NCBI GenBank assembly: GCA_965246765.1 | Contig: CBDFFJ010000004.1 | Span: forward strand, 496,001-560,000 | Direction of reading: 5' to 3' | Length of the DNA stretch: 64,000 nucleotides | Source of the DNA: UBA1952 sp965246765 | GTDB lineage: Bacteria; Bacteroidota; Bacteroidia; Chitinophagales; Chitinophagaceae | Part shown: positions 33,020-41,832 of the stretch, in pieces | Layout: every line of letters begins with the position of its first letter | How positions within the stretch are numbered: position 1 is the first letter of the stretch | Position numbers and translations under genes: made by a program | Notes under the pieces: model-generated | What the model saw: only the letters and a program-made list of their open reading frames with translations | What the model was told of the DNA's origin: nothing | Databases searched by the model: none

Positions 33020-34459
33020 TCAGGCCGCAGGCCGCGGCGTTGTCGCCTTCACAATAAAGTAAACCGGTATGCCCAGAATCACGATCAGCAGGCCGGGCCA
33101 GGTAGTGTCCGTCTTCACTTTCAGCAGCACAATGCAGATAAATGAGGCCAGCGCGATGTAGAGCGCAGGCACCACAGGATATCCGAACGCCTTATAAGGA
33201 CGTGGCAGATCCGGACGCTTGCGGCGCAGCACAAAAATGCCGCCGATGGTGAGAATATAGAAGATCAGCACCACAAACACGATGTAATCAAGCAATGCAC
33301 CGTACTTGCCGCTCAGGCAAAGGACTGAAGCCCAGGCGCACTGCATCCACAATGCGACGGCAGGTACCCCCTTCGCATTCAGCCGACCCGCGGCAGGGAT
33401 GAACAGGCCATCCCGCGCCATTGTGCTATAGACACGTGCGCCGGAGAGAATGAGCCCATTGTTGCAGCCAAAGGTGCTCACCATCACCAGCAGTGCAATG
33501 ATGGTTGTGCCGATGGCGCCGAACAGCGAGCGGGACGCCGCCAGCGCAACGCGATCCTGCTCGGCAAAAGCGATGTCATGCACGGAAAGCACGTTCAGGT
33601 ACATCAGGTTCATGGCTACATAAAGCAGTGTCACTACCGCAGTACCTATAAAAAGGGAGAGACCGATGTTTCGTTCCGGACGCTTGATTTCGCCGGCAAT
33701 GAAGGTTACATTGTTCCAGGCGTCCGACGAGAATATGGCCCCGACCATAGCGCCGCAGATAGCCAGCACCAGCGGCCCGCCGTTGAGCATTTGGTGTATA
33801 ATGCTGCCGTCCGCGCCTTTGGAAATGCTTTTCGCCATCCAGGCATCTGTCCAGTTCAGCCTCCAGATAGCACCGCCGTCTTTTACCAGCACAAAGCCGG
33901 CGAATATGAGCGCCGCCATTGCCAGGATTTTCGCCGAAGTAAAGATGGCACCGATCCACTTCCCGCCTTCCACCCCGCGGCTGTTGATGGCGGTAAGCAG
34001 CACGATGATGCCGATGCCCACAAGCTGCCCCGCCGATATAGCGAAGCTGCCTGTCTGAAAAAGAATGCTTTTCTCACTCAGCGCCGGCGCCAGATAGCCT
34101 AAAAACTTTGCAAACGCCACGCCCACGGCAGCGATCGTCCCGGTCTGGATCACGGCAAAGAATGCCCAGCCGTACAGAAAACCCCACATCGGCCCATACG
34201 CCTCGCGGAGATACACGTATTGCCCGCCCGCCTTCGGATACATGCCGCTCAATTCTCCGTAGGAGAGCGCAGCCGCCAGCGTCAGGATGCCGGTGAGCAC
34301 CCAGACAACTATAAGCCAGCCGGCTGAGCCGAGCGTGCGCGAAATGTCTGCCGAAACAATGAAAATACCGGAGCCGATCATGGAGCCGATCACCAGAAGA
34401 GCGCCATCGCTCAGGCGCAGGGACCGGTGATACTCTGGCGTTGCTGATTCTTGAGCCAT
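33020..34459 (-). CDS. APC-family amino acid permease
   Basis: The 479-aa inner-membrane transporter has 12 predicted helices with the APC first-helix signature GSMIGSGIFIVSADI, then the helix-3 region SYGELSGMYPKAGGQYVYLREAYGP and the family stretch GAIFSSDAWNNVTFIAGEIKRPERN. It most resembles LAT-type/amino-acid permeases of Bacteroidota; the substrate cannot be told. It lies 22 bp downstream of the OmpH-type gene and 48 bp upstream of the heptose kinase, so it may be co-transcribed with them. Confidence 0.9.
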   Translation of the reverse strand: MAQESATPEYHRSLRLSDGALLVIGSMIGSGIFIVSADISRTLGSAGWLIVVWVLTGILTLAAALSYGELSGMYPKAGGQYVYLREAYGPMWGFLYGWAFFAVIQTGTIAAVGVAFAKFLGYLAPALSEKSILFQTGSFAISAGQLVGIGIIVLLTAINSRGVEGGKWIGAIFTSAKILAMAALIFAGFVLVKDGGAIWRLNWTDAWMAKSISKGADGSIIHQMLNGGPLVLAICGAMVGAIFSSDAWNNVTFIAGEIKRPERNIGLSLFIGTAVVTLLYVAMNLMYLNVLSVHDIAFAEQDRVALAASRSLFGAIGTTIIALLVMVSTFGCNNGLILSGARVYSTMARDGLFIPAAGRLNAKGVPAVALWMQCAWASVLCLSGKYGALLDYIVFVVLIFYILTIGGIFVLRRKRPDLPRPYKAFGYPVVPALYIALASFICIVLLKVKTDTTWPGLLIVILGIPVYFIVKATTPRPAA

Positions 34460-34481
34460 ATATAGGCCGTCAAGATAGCGC

Positions 34482-35105
34482 CTATTTGCCGGAAGCCGTA
34501 TCCCGCGAGTCCACGCCCTTTGCGGCGCGCTCGTTCATGCCTTTTATTACATCCTCCGTGATGTTCAGGCCTTTATTGGCATAAAGAATCTGCGCATTGC
34601 TGCGCGAATAAGAAAGTACGAAGTCGTAGTTGTGCTCCTTCGTGTATTCTGCAAGAAAGGCGTCCATGTCTTTATGCAGGTCATTATTAAACGCCTCCAG
34701 CTTTTCCTGAAACTGCGTAGTCATAGCCGCCTTGCGCGTCTCTAATGACTGCTGCATCTGGCCAATGCGCTTCTCCGCCGCTTCTCCCTCGCTTTGCGTC
34801 AGCGTGCCGGCCTGCTGCTTGCGCATCACCGCTGTATAATCGGCCTGCATCTGCTGGGCAGAGCGCTGCAGCTCGCTTTCCATTGCCTGCTGCTGCTGCT
34901 TAAACTCGTCCTTCTTCTTCTTCAGGCTCTCGTAATGAGCTTCAAATGAGTCAATGTCCACATAAGCCAGCCACTGGCTGCCCGCCGGGGTATTGACGGA
35001 TGTGGTAGCGCCTTTGCTGCCGCCCCCCTTTTTGTCGGAGCAGCTGGAGAAGGAAAGCGCGGCAAGCAGGGATGCAGCCGCAAGAAGCGTGTATGTGCGA
35101 TTCAT
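34482..35105 (-). CDS. OmpH/Skp-family lipoprotein
   Basis: The 207-aa protein has a lipoprotein signal (AAASLLAALSFSSC) followed by a Gly/Ser/Thr linker and an OmpH/Skp-like domain: a strand (WLAYVDIDSF), a long charged coiled coil (about residues 58-150, rich in Lys, Gln, Glu) and a C-terminal strand pair (DFVLSYSRSNAQILYANKGLNITEDV). Skp-type chaperones escort unfolded outer-membrane proteins; a lipid anchor is unusual and suggests it works at a membrane. A -7 box TATTTTTG lies 11 nt before the start. Confidence 0.85.
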   Translation of the reverse strand: MNRTYTLLAAASLLAALSFSSCSDKKGGGSKGATTSVNTPAGSQWLAYVDIDSFEAHYESLKKKKDEFKQQQQAMESELQRSAQQMQADYTAVMRKQQAGTLTQSEGEAAEKRIGQMQQSLETRKAAMTTQFQEKLEAFNNDLHKDMDAFLAEYTKEHNYDFVLSYSRSNAQILYANKGLNITEDVIKGMNERAAKGVDSRDTASGK

Positions 35106-35116
35106 GGTGTGGTGGG

Positions 35117-35124
35117 CAAAAATA
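35117..35124 (-). promoter_or_regulatory. -7 box TATTTTTG of the OmpH-like gene
   Basis: Exact TAnnTTTG match on the minus strand, 11 nt before the ATG at 35105. It probably drives the OmpH-permease-heptose kinase series. Confidence 0.65.
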
Positions 35125-35248
35125 GTCGCCGGAAACTGCGCCTGTGTGAATGCCTTGATAAATTGTCTGTGCGCATTGCAGGATGTGGCGATTACGAGCC
35201 CGCCATGAACGAACTGCTTCCTGTGCTATTAAAAAACCCATATCCCGC

Positions 35249-35256
35249 TATCTTTA
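35249..35256 (+). promoter_or_regulatory. -7-like box TATCTTTA of the repeat surface protein
   Basis: Matches TAnnTTTG except for the last base, 14 nt before the chosen ATG at 35271. It supports that start over upstream in-frame codons. Confidence 0.5.
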
Positions 35257-35270
35257 TGGACTTCTTCCCC

Positions 35271-36509
35271 ATGAAACGCCTGTTCCTCTTGCTCGCGCTT
35301 TGCATTCCCGCTACCGGGATGGCGCAGTTTACCGGCGGGAATAATGACGGATTTTCAGCTGGCGCCGCAACAGCACAGAATCCGCTGCCGGGCATCTTCA
35401 AGGGTGGCGCCGATGACGGTTCGGCATCTGGCGCAGCCGCAAGTCAGCATCCGCTTACGAACATTTACGCCGGCGGCGCCAATGACGGCTTTGCCCTGGC
35501 GGCGGCAACCAGCCAGAACGCACTCAACGGCATCTATTATGGCGGGCAGAATGACGGCTTTGCCGCATTTATTTCCCCCGCGCAAAACCCGCTGACCGCA
35601 TTCTATAAAGGCGGCGGAGACGACGGCGTCAGCAGCATCCAGGCAACCGGCCAGAACAACCTTACATCTATCTATAGCGGCGGGTTAAATGACGGTGCGG
35701 CAACGACCAATACATCCCTCACCAACCCGCTGTCAGCTATCTATCACGGCGCCGGCAACGACGGCAGCGCAATAGCCATAAAGCTTACCCAAAACCCCTT
35801 CGTGCCGCTCTACGGCCCCTTCATCGCCGTAACTGCCGGCCTGCAGGGGGACATGGGTCCTTCGGGAATAATGCGCAGCGACTTGCAAAACTATTTTGGC
35901 GGCAACACCGGCCTCCTGCCGCTCAACGATCCCTACGGGCTGGGCCAGCATTACGCGCAGATCAACAACCCATCCGGGCCCGCGGGCGCGGTCGTCGACT
36001 GGATAAAGGTGGAGCTCAGAAGCAGCGCAAATCCCGCGACAGTGCATCAGACGCGCGCCCTCCTGTTCAGGCCGGATGGCAGCATTGTGGATTCCACGGG
36101 AGAAATCCCGAAGTTTAATCCGCAGGCCGCCGGTATCCGCCTTGCCGTATTCCAGCGCAACCACGTGGCCGTGCTGAGCAACGCCATGCCGCCCGCCAGC
36201 CAGGTCAGCGCCCTTAGCTACAATTTCACCACGTCCCTCTTGCAAGCGGCAAACCCCTTCAGCGACCCGCCGCAGATGGTGCTGGTAAACGGAAAGTGGT
36301 GCCTCTGGGCCGGCGACGTGAATACGCCCCAGGACTTATTCGTTGACAACTCAGACCTGCTGTTTACCAGAACGGCTTACCTGCTTAGTCCGTTTGACGT
36401 GTACGATCTGGCCGACCTCAACCTTGACGGCTTCATTGACAACACCGATTTTCTGCTGCAGCGTATCAATTATCAGTTGAGCCTCTACTCTGCTCTATCC
36501 AACTATTAG
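35271..36509 (+). CDS. Secreted surface protein with seven 23-residue GGxxDG repeats and a dockerin-like C-terminus
   Basis: The 412-aa protein has a signal peptide (MKRLFLLLALCIPATGMA-Q) followed by seven tandem 23-residue repeats (residues about 20-180) of the form xxGGxNDGxAxxxxxxQNPLxxI, then a beta-rich domain (about 181-350) similar to a region seen in large Bacteroidota adhesin-like proteins (QGDMGPSGIMRSDL, LPLNDPYGLG, VDWIKVELR, FQRNHVAVLS). The C-terminus holds the loops GDVNTPQDLFVDNSD and DLNLDGFIDNTD, which resemble dockerin/EF-hand calcium loops. No clear T9SS type A domain. Likely a cell-surface or secreted structural protein. Start supported by a -7-like box. Confidence 0.8.
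   Translation: MKRLFLLLALCIPATGMAQFTGGNNDGFSAGAATAQNPLPGIFKGGADDGSASGAAASQHPLTNIYAGGANDGFALAAATSQNALNGIYYGGQNDGFAAFISPAQNPLTAFYKGGGDDGVSSIQATGQNNLTSIYSGGLNDGAATTNTSLTNPLSAIYHGAGNDGSAIAIKLTQNPFVPLYGPFIAVTAGLQGDMGPSGIMRSDLQNYFGGNTGLLPLNDPYGLGQHYAQINNPSGPAGAVVDWIKVELRSSANPATVHQTRALLFRPDGSIVDSTGEIPKFNPQAAGIRLAVFQRNHVAVLSNAMPPASQVSALSYNFTTSLLQAANPFSDPPQMVLVNGKWCLWAGDVNTPQDLFVDNSDLLFTRTAYLLSPFDVYDLADLNLDGFIDNTDFLLQRINYQLSLYSALSNY
35328..35810 (+). repeat. Seven 69-bp in-frame repeats
   Basis: Each unit encodes 23 residues with GG(A/N/Q/G/L)(N/D)DG in first third and QNPL-type ending; the seventh has GAGNDG. Copies have diverged in DNA but kept their register. Confidence 0.8.
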
Positions 36510-36705
36510 GGCAGTCTGATGCCTTCGGCGAAAGCCTGGCCGGCGGACAGCAGCCCAATGGCTCGTGTCGTTGCCTGCCATACCCGCAATCCGGCCCAGC
36601 CCGCGCAAAATGGTGTCGCGGTCCTGACCGATAGCACAGCGCGCACACCATTCCTACAGGCAGGCCTACGCGGTGATGGTGGAGTGATGAACGTTTTTTT
36701 ATTGG

Positions 36706-36735
36706 AAAGGCCCCGCTCGCTGCGGGGCCTTTTCT
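36706..36735 (+). terminator. Intrinsic terminator
   Basis: AAAGGCCCCGC pairs with GCGGGGCCTTT around TCGCT, followed by TTCTTA. It lies 197 bp after the repeat surface protein. No gene was recognised in 36510-36705. Confidence 0.8.
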
Positions 36736-36740
36736 TATGC

Positions 36741-36767
36741 AAAAAGCCGCTTTGAGGGCGACTTTTT
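36741..36767 (-). terminator. Intrinsic terminator of tRNA-Ser
   Basis: On the minus strand AAAAAGTCGC pairs with GCGGCTTTTT (one G-T pair) around CCTCAAA, directly downstream of the tRNA. Confidence 0.75.
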
Positions 36768-36776
36768 GGTATAGGG

Positions 36777-36861
36777 CGGAGGGAGAGGGATTCGAACCCC
36801 CGGAAACTTTCGCTTCAACGGTTTTCAAGACCGCCGCATTCGACCGCTCTGCCATCCCTCC
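36777..36861 (-). tRNA. tRNA-Ser(TGA)
   Basis: An 85-nt cloverleaf with acceptor GGAGGGA/TCCCTCC, discriminator G, D arm GCAGAGCGGTCGAATGC, anticodon loop CTTGAAA (anticodon TGA), a long class II variable arm as expected for Ser, and T arm GGGGGTTCGAATCCCTC. No encoded CCA. Confidence 0.95.
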
Positions 36862-36979
36862 GCGGCAAAAATAAGCCTGTGGCCTTTCCGGCAAAATCTA
36901 TTTTTCTGAAAACCGGCTATCATTGTTAAATGCCGCTCTGCAGGCAGCCGCGGCAGGCGCGCTACCGTATATACTGGCC

Positions 36980-36987
36980 TAACTTTA
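36980..36987 (+). promoter_or_regulatory. -7-like box TAACTTTA of the second msrA
   Basis: Matches TAnnTTTG except the last base, 6 nt before the ATG at 36994. It supports the longer, lipoprotein start. Confidence 0.45.
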
Positions 36988-36993
36988 ATAGCG

Positions 36994-37674
36994 ATGCTGC
37001 AAAACCTGAAGTCGCTTGGCCTGATGCTACTGTCTGCAATCGGACTTGGCAGCTGCGTTCAGAGCGATGACGGCGAGACATTTCTTCAATCCCAAACTTT
37101 TAAAAAGATGAGTACTGCTGCGCAAGGCAATAGTAATGACACTCTGCAGGAGGCCACTTTCGGCGCCGGCTGTTTCTGGTGTACGGAGGCACAATTTCAA
37201 CAGCTGAAGGGCGTGCGGCGGGTGGAAAGCGGCTACATGGGCGGCCAGACGCCAAACCCTACTTACCGCGATGTGTGTAATGGCACGACAGGCCACGCAG
37301 AGGTGACCAATATCTGGTATGATCCGCGTGATATTTCGTTTGACGAGCTATTGGCGGCCTTCTGGACGTCGCACGACCCGACGCAGCTCAACCGACAGGG
37401 CAATGATGTGGGCACGCAATACCGCTCGGCCATATTTTACCATTCAGACGAGCAGCGGCAGAAGGCGCAGGATTATAAAAAGAAGCTCAACGATGAGAAG
37501 GCTTACAACGCGCCCGTGGTGACGCAGATAGCGCCGGCGGATACCTTTTATAAGGCGGAAGATTACCACCAGAATTACTACAATCAGAACGGCGATCAGC
37601 CATACTGCCAGTTCGTGGTGCGTCCGAAGCTTGAGAAGTTCCGCAAGGTCTTCGCAGAGAAGCTGGTGAAATAG
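36994..37674 (+). CDS. msrA: Peptide-methionine (S)-S-oxide reductase, second copy
   Basis: A 226-aa MsrA with the motif G-C60-F-W-C63-T-E, then SGYMGG, TGHAEV and DRQ-like NRQGNDVGTQYRS blocks and the tail KAEDYHQNYY. The start at 36994 gives a hydrophobic N-terminus ending LGLGSC, a lipobox-like site (Cys21), so it may be a lipoprotein; starting at MSTAAQGN (residue 39) would give a cytoplasmic enzyme. A promoter-like box 6 nt upstream favours the long form. It differs from the copy at 9924 in having a second Cys just after GCFW. It ends 4 bp before the remnant barrel gene on the other strand. Confidence 0.92.
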   Translation: MLQNLKSLGLMLLSAIGLGSCVQSDDGETFLQSQTFKKMSTAAQGNSNDTLQEATFGAGCFWCTEAQFQQLKGVRRVESGYMGGQTPNPTYRDVCNGTTGHAEVTNIWYDPRDISFDELLAAFWTSHDPTQLNRQGNDVGTQYRSAIFYHSDEQRQKAQDYKKKLNDEKAYNAPVVTQIAPADTFYKAEDYHQNYYNQNGDQPYCQFVVRPKLEKFRKVFAEKLVK

Positions 37675-37678
37675 CTTT

Positions 37679-38117
37679 TTATCCTGCATTGCCGGCACCG
37701 GCATGCTGCAGCTCTTCTTCCGCGCCGCGCTGCCGCCTGCGGGCAGGCGCTATGCTGCACTTGCCGAACCGGTAGGTAGCGGTAAGTTTGGTAACCCTGC
37801 TGTCTCTGGACACGATGAATGCTTCGTGATAGTCGGAGAAATCGCTGCGCCCGTAGGGATTTTGCTGCTGCAGGAGGTCAGCGATGCTGAGCTTAACGGT
37901 GGCCAGCTGCTGCCAAAGCTGCTTTTGCGCGCCGATGCTGAGGACAAATTGCGGATCTATGTGCATGTAGCCATATAGCTGCTCCGATTGATACCAGCCA
38001 CTGAGCTCTGCGCTCCAATTTCATGTTTCCAGTAAAGGAGTATGGAGCATATTGCTTATCAACAATTCCAAACATTGCACCTCCTGCGCGGCCGGGTGAA
38101 AAGCGGGGTGAAATCAA
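37679..38117 (-). pseudogene. C-terminal remnant of an outer-membrane beta-barrel (TonB receptor-like) protein
   Basis: The minus strand encodes a typical last section of a Bacteroidota barrel: NWSAELSGWYQSEQLYGYMHI, DPQFVLSIGAQKQLW, ATVKLSIADLL, an FIVSRDSRVTKLTATYRFG strand and a basic tail. An in-frame TGA precedes NWSAEL; the neighbouring frame continues upstream as QYAPYSFTGNMK, so there is also a frameshift near 38023. No start codon with a signal peptide and no plug or earlier barrel strands are present before the histidine kinase promoter at 38150. It is a 5'-deleted, decayed gene. Confidence 0.6.
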
Positions 38118-38149
38118 TCCGCCGCCTGTATCAGGCTTTCACACGCGGG

Positions 38150-38157
38150 TATATTTG
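38150..38157 (+). promoter_or_regulatory. -7 box TATATTTG of the histidine kinase
   Basis: Exact TAnnTTTG match, 5 nt before the ATG at 38163, implying an almost leaderless message. Confidence 0.65.
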
Positions 38158-38162
38158 TAAGG

Positions 38163-41100
38163 ATGAGCGGATCTGATATGCGGAGCCTGCGCCGTGCACA
38201 TATCGCAGCGTGCGCTGCCGCAGTTCTTTGCAGCGTTTTTTGCGCCGTAACGGGCTGCGCTCAGCGCTATCCTTTTTTCAACATTGGCATTGAGCAGGGG
38301 CTCGTGCAGTCGCAGGTGTTTACCCTTACGCAGGATGCCGCAGGACACCTTTGGGCGGGCACATTCGGCGGGTTGTCCTGCTTTGACGGCAAGGCGTTCC
38401 ACACATACACCATGCGCGAGGGGCTTCCATCCAATACCATTACCGCCCTCTGTAGTAACAGGCGTGGCGAGCTGTGCATCGGCACCGCGCGGGGCCTGAG
38501 CATCTACAATGGCCATAGCTTCCGCAACTACAGCTTCAGCGGCCCGGATAATCCGAAGGAAAATGTAGTGATGCAGGTAAGCACCATGCCGGATGGGAAT
38601 CTGTGGTGCATTGCCGGCCACAAGCTTTACACGCTTCGCGAAGGCAAGATTACGCCCATCGGCACGCCGGCGACGGCAAATATGCTTTCCGCGCTCGGCG
38701 CAACAGACGATGGCATCTGGGTCGGCGCCGCAGGCTCGCGTAGCATCTACCGGCTCCGCGGCAGCGCCTGGGATAGTCTTATGCTGCCACAGAGCCTGCC
38801 GCTCCACGTATCGCGGATATACGCAGACGCTGCCCGCCGGATAGTGCTGCTTACAACTGCTGGCATATACCGCCTAAAAGGCGCCGCATGGACGCGACTG
38901 CTGGTGCGCAATAATCCCAAAGCGCCGCTTTATTACGCAATGGCCGAGACCCGCGACGGCAGCTACTGGGTGAGTACGTCAACGGGCGTGGTGCGGCTGT
39001 CTGACCGCGCGCCTCAATATTTTAACCGGAAGAATGGCCTTACCGATCTGCTTGTTTATGACCTGCTGCGCGATGCGGAAGGCAACCTGTGGATGGCGAC
39101 AAACGGCGAGGGACTCTACCGTTTTTCCGGAGCCGCCTTTACCGCCGTGGATGAGCGGATGGGCCTGGATGCGCCGCAGGTAAGCAGCATTGCGCAGGAT
39201 CCGCAGGGCGCCGTTTACTTTGGCACTTACGACGGCGGCCTTTATCGCTATAGAGCAGGCAAGGCGGTACGCGTCCCATTTCCCGGAGGGCCATCCAGAA
39301 TGCTTGTCTCCTGCATGGAGCTGCGCGACGCTATGCTCTGGATTGGCACACAGGGGCTTGGGCTCTTGCGCTACGATACGCGAAGCGGCACGGTAAGCCG
39401 TTACAATGACGAGCGCATTGGCCCGTCTGTATTAATGATGGCGCAGGACAGCAGCGGCATTTGGCTGAGCAATGGAAGAAGCGTTTTTCTTGCAGCAAGG
39501 GACACGCTGCGGGAGATAACAGCCCGCAACAGCGCTGAGACCTTCTGCAACATTGGCCGCGACAGCCTGCTGCTTTCCACCAGCGAAGGTCTGCTCCTGC
39601 ATTCGCACGACACCGTCGTCCGCTTCCGCACCAACAGCGCTGCCGACAGCGGCCAGATTGTGTGCATGACATGCCGATCCGGGACCATCTGGATCGGCAC
39701 AAGCGACAATGGCCTGTTTGGCTATACGCTTGCCGGCGGTAAGACCGTGCATATCTCCCGGAGGGACGGGCTACGTTCGGATTTCATCTATAACGTTTAC
39801 GCCGCGCCGGACGGATCCGTGTGGGCCGGTACAGGTTACGGCATCTGCCATATTGTGCCGGCGCCATCCCGTCCTGCCGTTACATTTTACGGGCGGAACG
39901 CGGGCCTTACCGGCATGGAAAGCAACCGCAATGCCGTGCTGCCGTTGCGGGACGGCTCTATCTGGTTTGGCACTACCGGTGGTGCACTGCTCTATCGTCC
40001 CGGCAATGACGTAGCTGTGGTAAAGCCTGGCAGTCTGCAGCTTCAGAATATCGCGCTCTTCGGAGAGCCCGTGCGGGATACCGGTTGGTATAGGGGGGTG
40101 TCGCCGCTATACGGTGTGCCTCAACATCTGCGACTTCCCTGGCAGCAAAACAACCTGAGCTTTTCCTTCAATGCCATCTCGCTGAGCGGCGACGATGCGC
40201 TGAAGTACCGATACCGGCTGGAAGGCCTGCCCGCCCCCTGGAGCGAATGGGGCACCGGAACGAGCGTCAATTTTTCAGCCCTGCCGCCCGGCAAGTATGA
40301 ATTGCAGGTTCAGTGCAGCGCAGACGGCATCACCGCGCAGCCGCAAATGCTTCGCTACCCTTTTGAGATCATCACGCCATTTCATAAGACGACACTTTTC
40401 TACTTCTTGATTGCGCTGGCCTGCATCGTGCTCGGAGTTGGTCTGCAGTATCTCGCTGCCCGCGGGAAACGCCGCCGGCTGGCGCAGCTTGACGCCGTGC
40501 GGCGCGAGGAGCAGGCAAGGGTACGCCAGCGTACCGCCGAAGACTTTCACGACGAGGTCGGAAATAAGCTTACCCGAATCAATGTGCTGACGAATGTGCT
40601 TCGCAGCAAGATTGGCCCGGCGCCGGATACCGCCCGGCTGATAGACCAGATTCAGGACAACGCAGGCCAGCTCTACGGCGGCACACGGGACATCCTGTGG
40701 GCGCTCCAGCCGAGCAACGACAGCCTGTTTCAGGTAATGCACCGCATCCGCGACTTTGGACGTGACCTCTTTGGCGATACGGACACACAGTTTGAGATGG
40801 AGGACGTTCCGCCATCCTGGAAGGAATATCGCCTGCCTATGGACGCCAGCCGCAACCTGATCATGATATTTAAGGAGGCGCTGAACAACGTGCTGAAGTA
40901 TGCCGGCGCCACGCGCGTGGTGATGGCCAGCTTCATGCAGGATGGCTCGCTCATGCTGTTGCTGCATGATAACGGTGAGGGATTTGCCAGCGACGAGATA
41001 AAACGCGGTCAGGGCCTGAACAACATGGAAACCCGCGCCAGGCGTCTGGACGGCGCCCTGGATATAGAGTCGGCGCCCGGCAAAGGCACCAGGATTACGC

Positions 41101-41168
41101 TTCGCATTAAAATCCCCTTAAACAAGGGACTTCTAAATATTGGTATTGCAGGATATTTGAACCGCTGA
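38163..41168 (+). CDS. Sensor histidine kinase with beta-propeller (Reg_prop/Y_Y_Y) sensor
   Basis: The 1001-aa protein has an N-terminal signal/anchor, a long periplasmic double beta-propeller of Reg_prop repeats (for example DAAGHLWAGTFGGLSCFDG and DAEGNLWMATNGEGLYRF), a Y_Y_Y domain (about 640-730), one membrane helix (TTLFYFLIALACIVLGVGLQ) and a cytoplasmic HisKA_3/HATPase module. The phospho-acceptor is His796 in AEDFHDEVGNKL; ATP-binding motifs are FKEALNNVLKYA, HDNGEGF and RGQGLNNM. It lacks the AraC/receiver fusion of classic hybrid systems. It pairs with the LuxR-type regulator 29 bp downstream. Ligand unknown. Confidence 0.93.
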   Translation: MSGSDMRSLRRAHIAACAAAVLCSVFCAVTGCAQRYPFFNIGIEQGLVQSQVFTLTQDAAGHLWAGTFGGLSCFDGKAFHTYTMREGLPSNTITALCSNRRGELCIGTARGLSIYNGHSFRNYSFSGPDNPKENVVMQVSTMPDGNLWCIAGHKLYTLREGKITPIGTPATANMLSALGATDDGIWVGAAGSRSIYRLRGSAWDSLMLPQSLPLHVSRIYADAARRIVLLTTAGIYRLKGAAWTRLLVRNNPKAPLYYAMAETRDGSYWVSTSTGVVRLSDRAPQYFNRKNGLTDLLVYDLLRDAEGNLWMATNGEGLYRFSGAAFTAVDERMGLDAPQVSSIAQDPQGAVYFGTYDGGLYRYRAGKAVRVPFPGGPSRMLVSCMELRDAMLWIGTQGLGLLRYDTRSGTVSRYNDERIGPSVLMMAQDSSGIWLSNGRSVFLAARDTLREITARNSAETFCNIGRDSLLLSTSEGLLLHSHDTVVRFRTNSAADSGQIVCMTCRSGTIWIGTSDNGLFGYTLAGGKTVHISRRDGLRSDFIYNVYAAPDGSVWAGTGYGICHIVPAPSRPAVTFYGRNAGLTGMESNRNAVLPLRDGSIWFGTTGGALLYRPGNDVAVVKPGSLQLQNIALFGEPVRDTGWYRGVSPLYGVPQHLRLPWQQNNLSFSFNAISLSGDDALKYRYRLEGLPAPWSEWGTGTSVNFSALPPGKYELQVQCSADGITAQPQMLRYPFEIITPFHKTTLFYFLIALACIVLGVGLQYLAARGKRRRLAQLDAVRREEQARVRQRTAEDFHDEVGNKLTRINVLTNVLRSKIGPAPDTARLIDQIQDNAGQLYGGTRDILWALQPSNDSLFQVMHRIRDFGRDLFGDTDTQFEMEDVPPSWKEYRLPMDASRNLIMIFKEALNNVLKYAGATRVVMASFMQDGSLMLLLHDNGEGFASDEIKRGQGLNNMETRARRLDGALDIESAPGKGTRITLRIKIPLNKGLLNIGIAGYLNR

Positions 41169-41197
41169 AGCGTATATCCATCCATCAACTTTACACT

Positions 41198-41830
41198 ATG
41201 CCACGCGACCTTGACATCCGGGTTTCCCTTATTGAAGATGACGAGACCATCCGCGAAGGGTATGCTTATCTCATTGCGCATACGCCGGGCTACAAAGTAG
41301 TAAGCACCTACGGCTCTGTAGAGGCCGCGCTCAGAAAGCTGCCTTCCGACGCGCCTGATGTGCTGCTGCTGGATGTTGAGCTGCCGAGCACGAATGGTAT
41401 TGATGCCATTCCTAAAATCAAGAAGCTTATACCGGATTTGCATATCCTCATCCTGACAGTCTATGAGCAGGACACGCTCATTTTCCGCGCGCTGGGCAAC
41501 GGGGCATCGGGTTATCTTACGAAAGACACTCCGCCTGAAAAGCTGATCGCCGCAATCAATGAGGTGATGGACGGCGGCGGCCCGATGAGTGCACATATTG
41601 CCCGCATGGTCATCTCCTCTTTTCAACGTGCGGAGGAGTCGCCGCTTACCCGTCGTGAAACGGAGGTGCTGGAGCAGGTAGCGACCGGCAAAAGCCGCAA
41701 GCGCATCGCAGACGAGCTGTTTATTGATCTGGAAACGGTGAAGAGCCACATTAAGAACATCTATCACAAGCTGGATGTACACAGCAAGGCAGATGCAATC
41801 AAAACGGCACGGGACAACAAGTTTATCTGA
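41198..41830 (+). CDS. NarL/LuxR-family response regulator
   Basis: The 210-aa protein has a receiver domain (residues about 7-125) with the acidic pair E13/D14/D15, phospho-acceptor Asp59 (VLLLDVELP), Thr in ILTVYE and Lys in LTKD. A LuxR-type helix-turn-helix follows (LTRRETEVLEQVATGKSRKR, IADELFIDLETVKSHIKNIY). It should be phosphorylated by the upstream HisKA_3 kinase and bind DNA as a dimer. It ends 2 nt before the end of the convergent glycosyltransferase gene. Targets cannot be read here. Confidence 0.95.
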   Translation: MPRDLDIRVSLIEDDETIREGYAYLIAHTPGYKVVSTYGSVEAALRKLPSDAPDVLLLDVELPSTNGIDAIPKIKKLIPDLHILILTVYEQDTLIFRALGNGASGYLTKDTPPEKLIAAINEVMDGGGPMSAHIARMVISSFQRAEESPLTRRETEVLEQVATGKSRKRIADELFIDLETVKSHIKNIYHKLDVHSKADAIKTARDNKFI

Positions 41831-41832
41831 GC

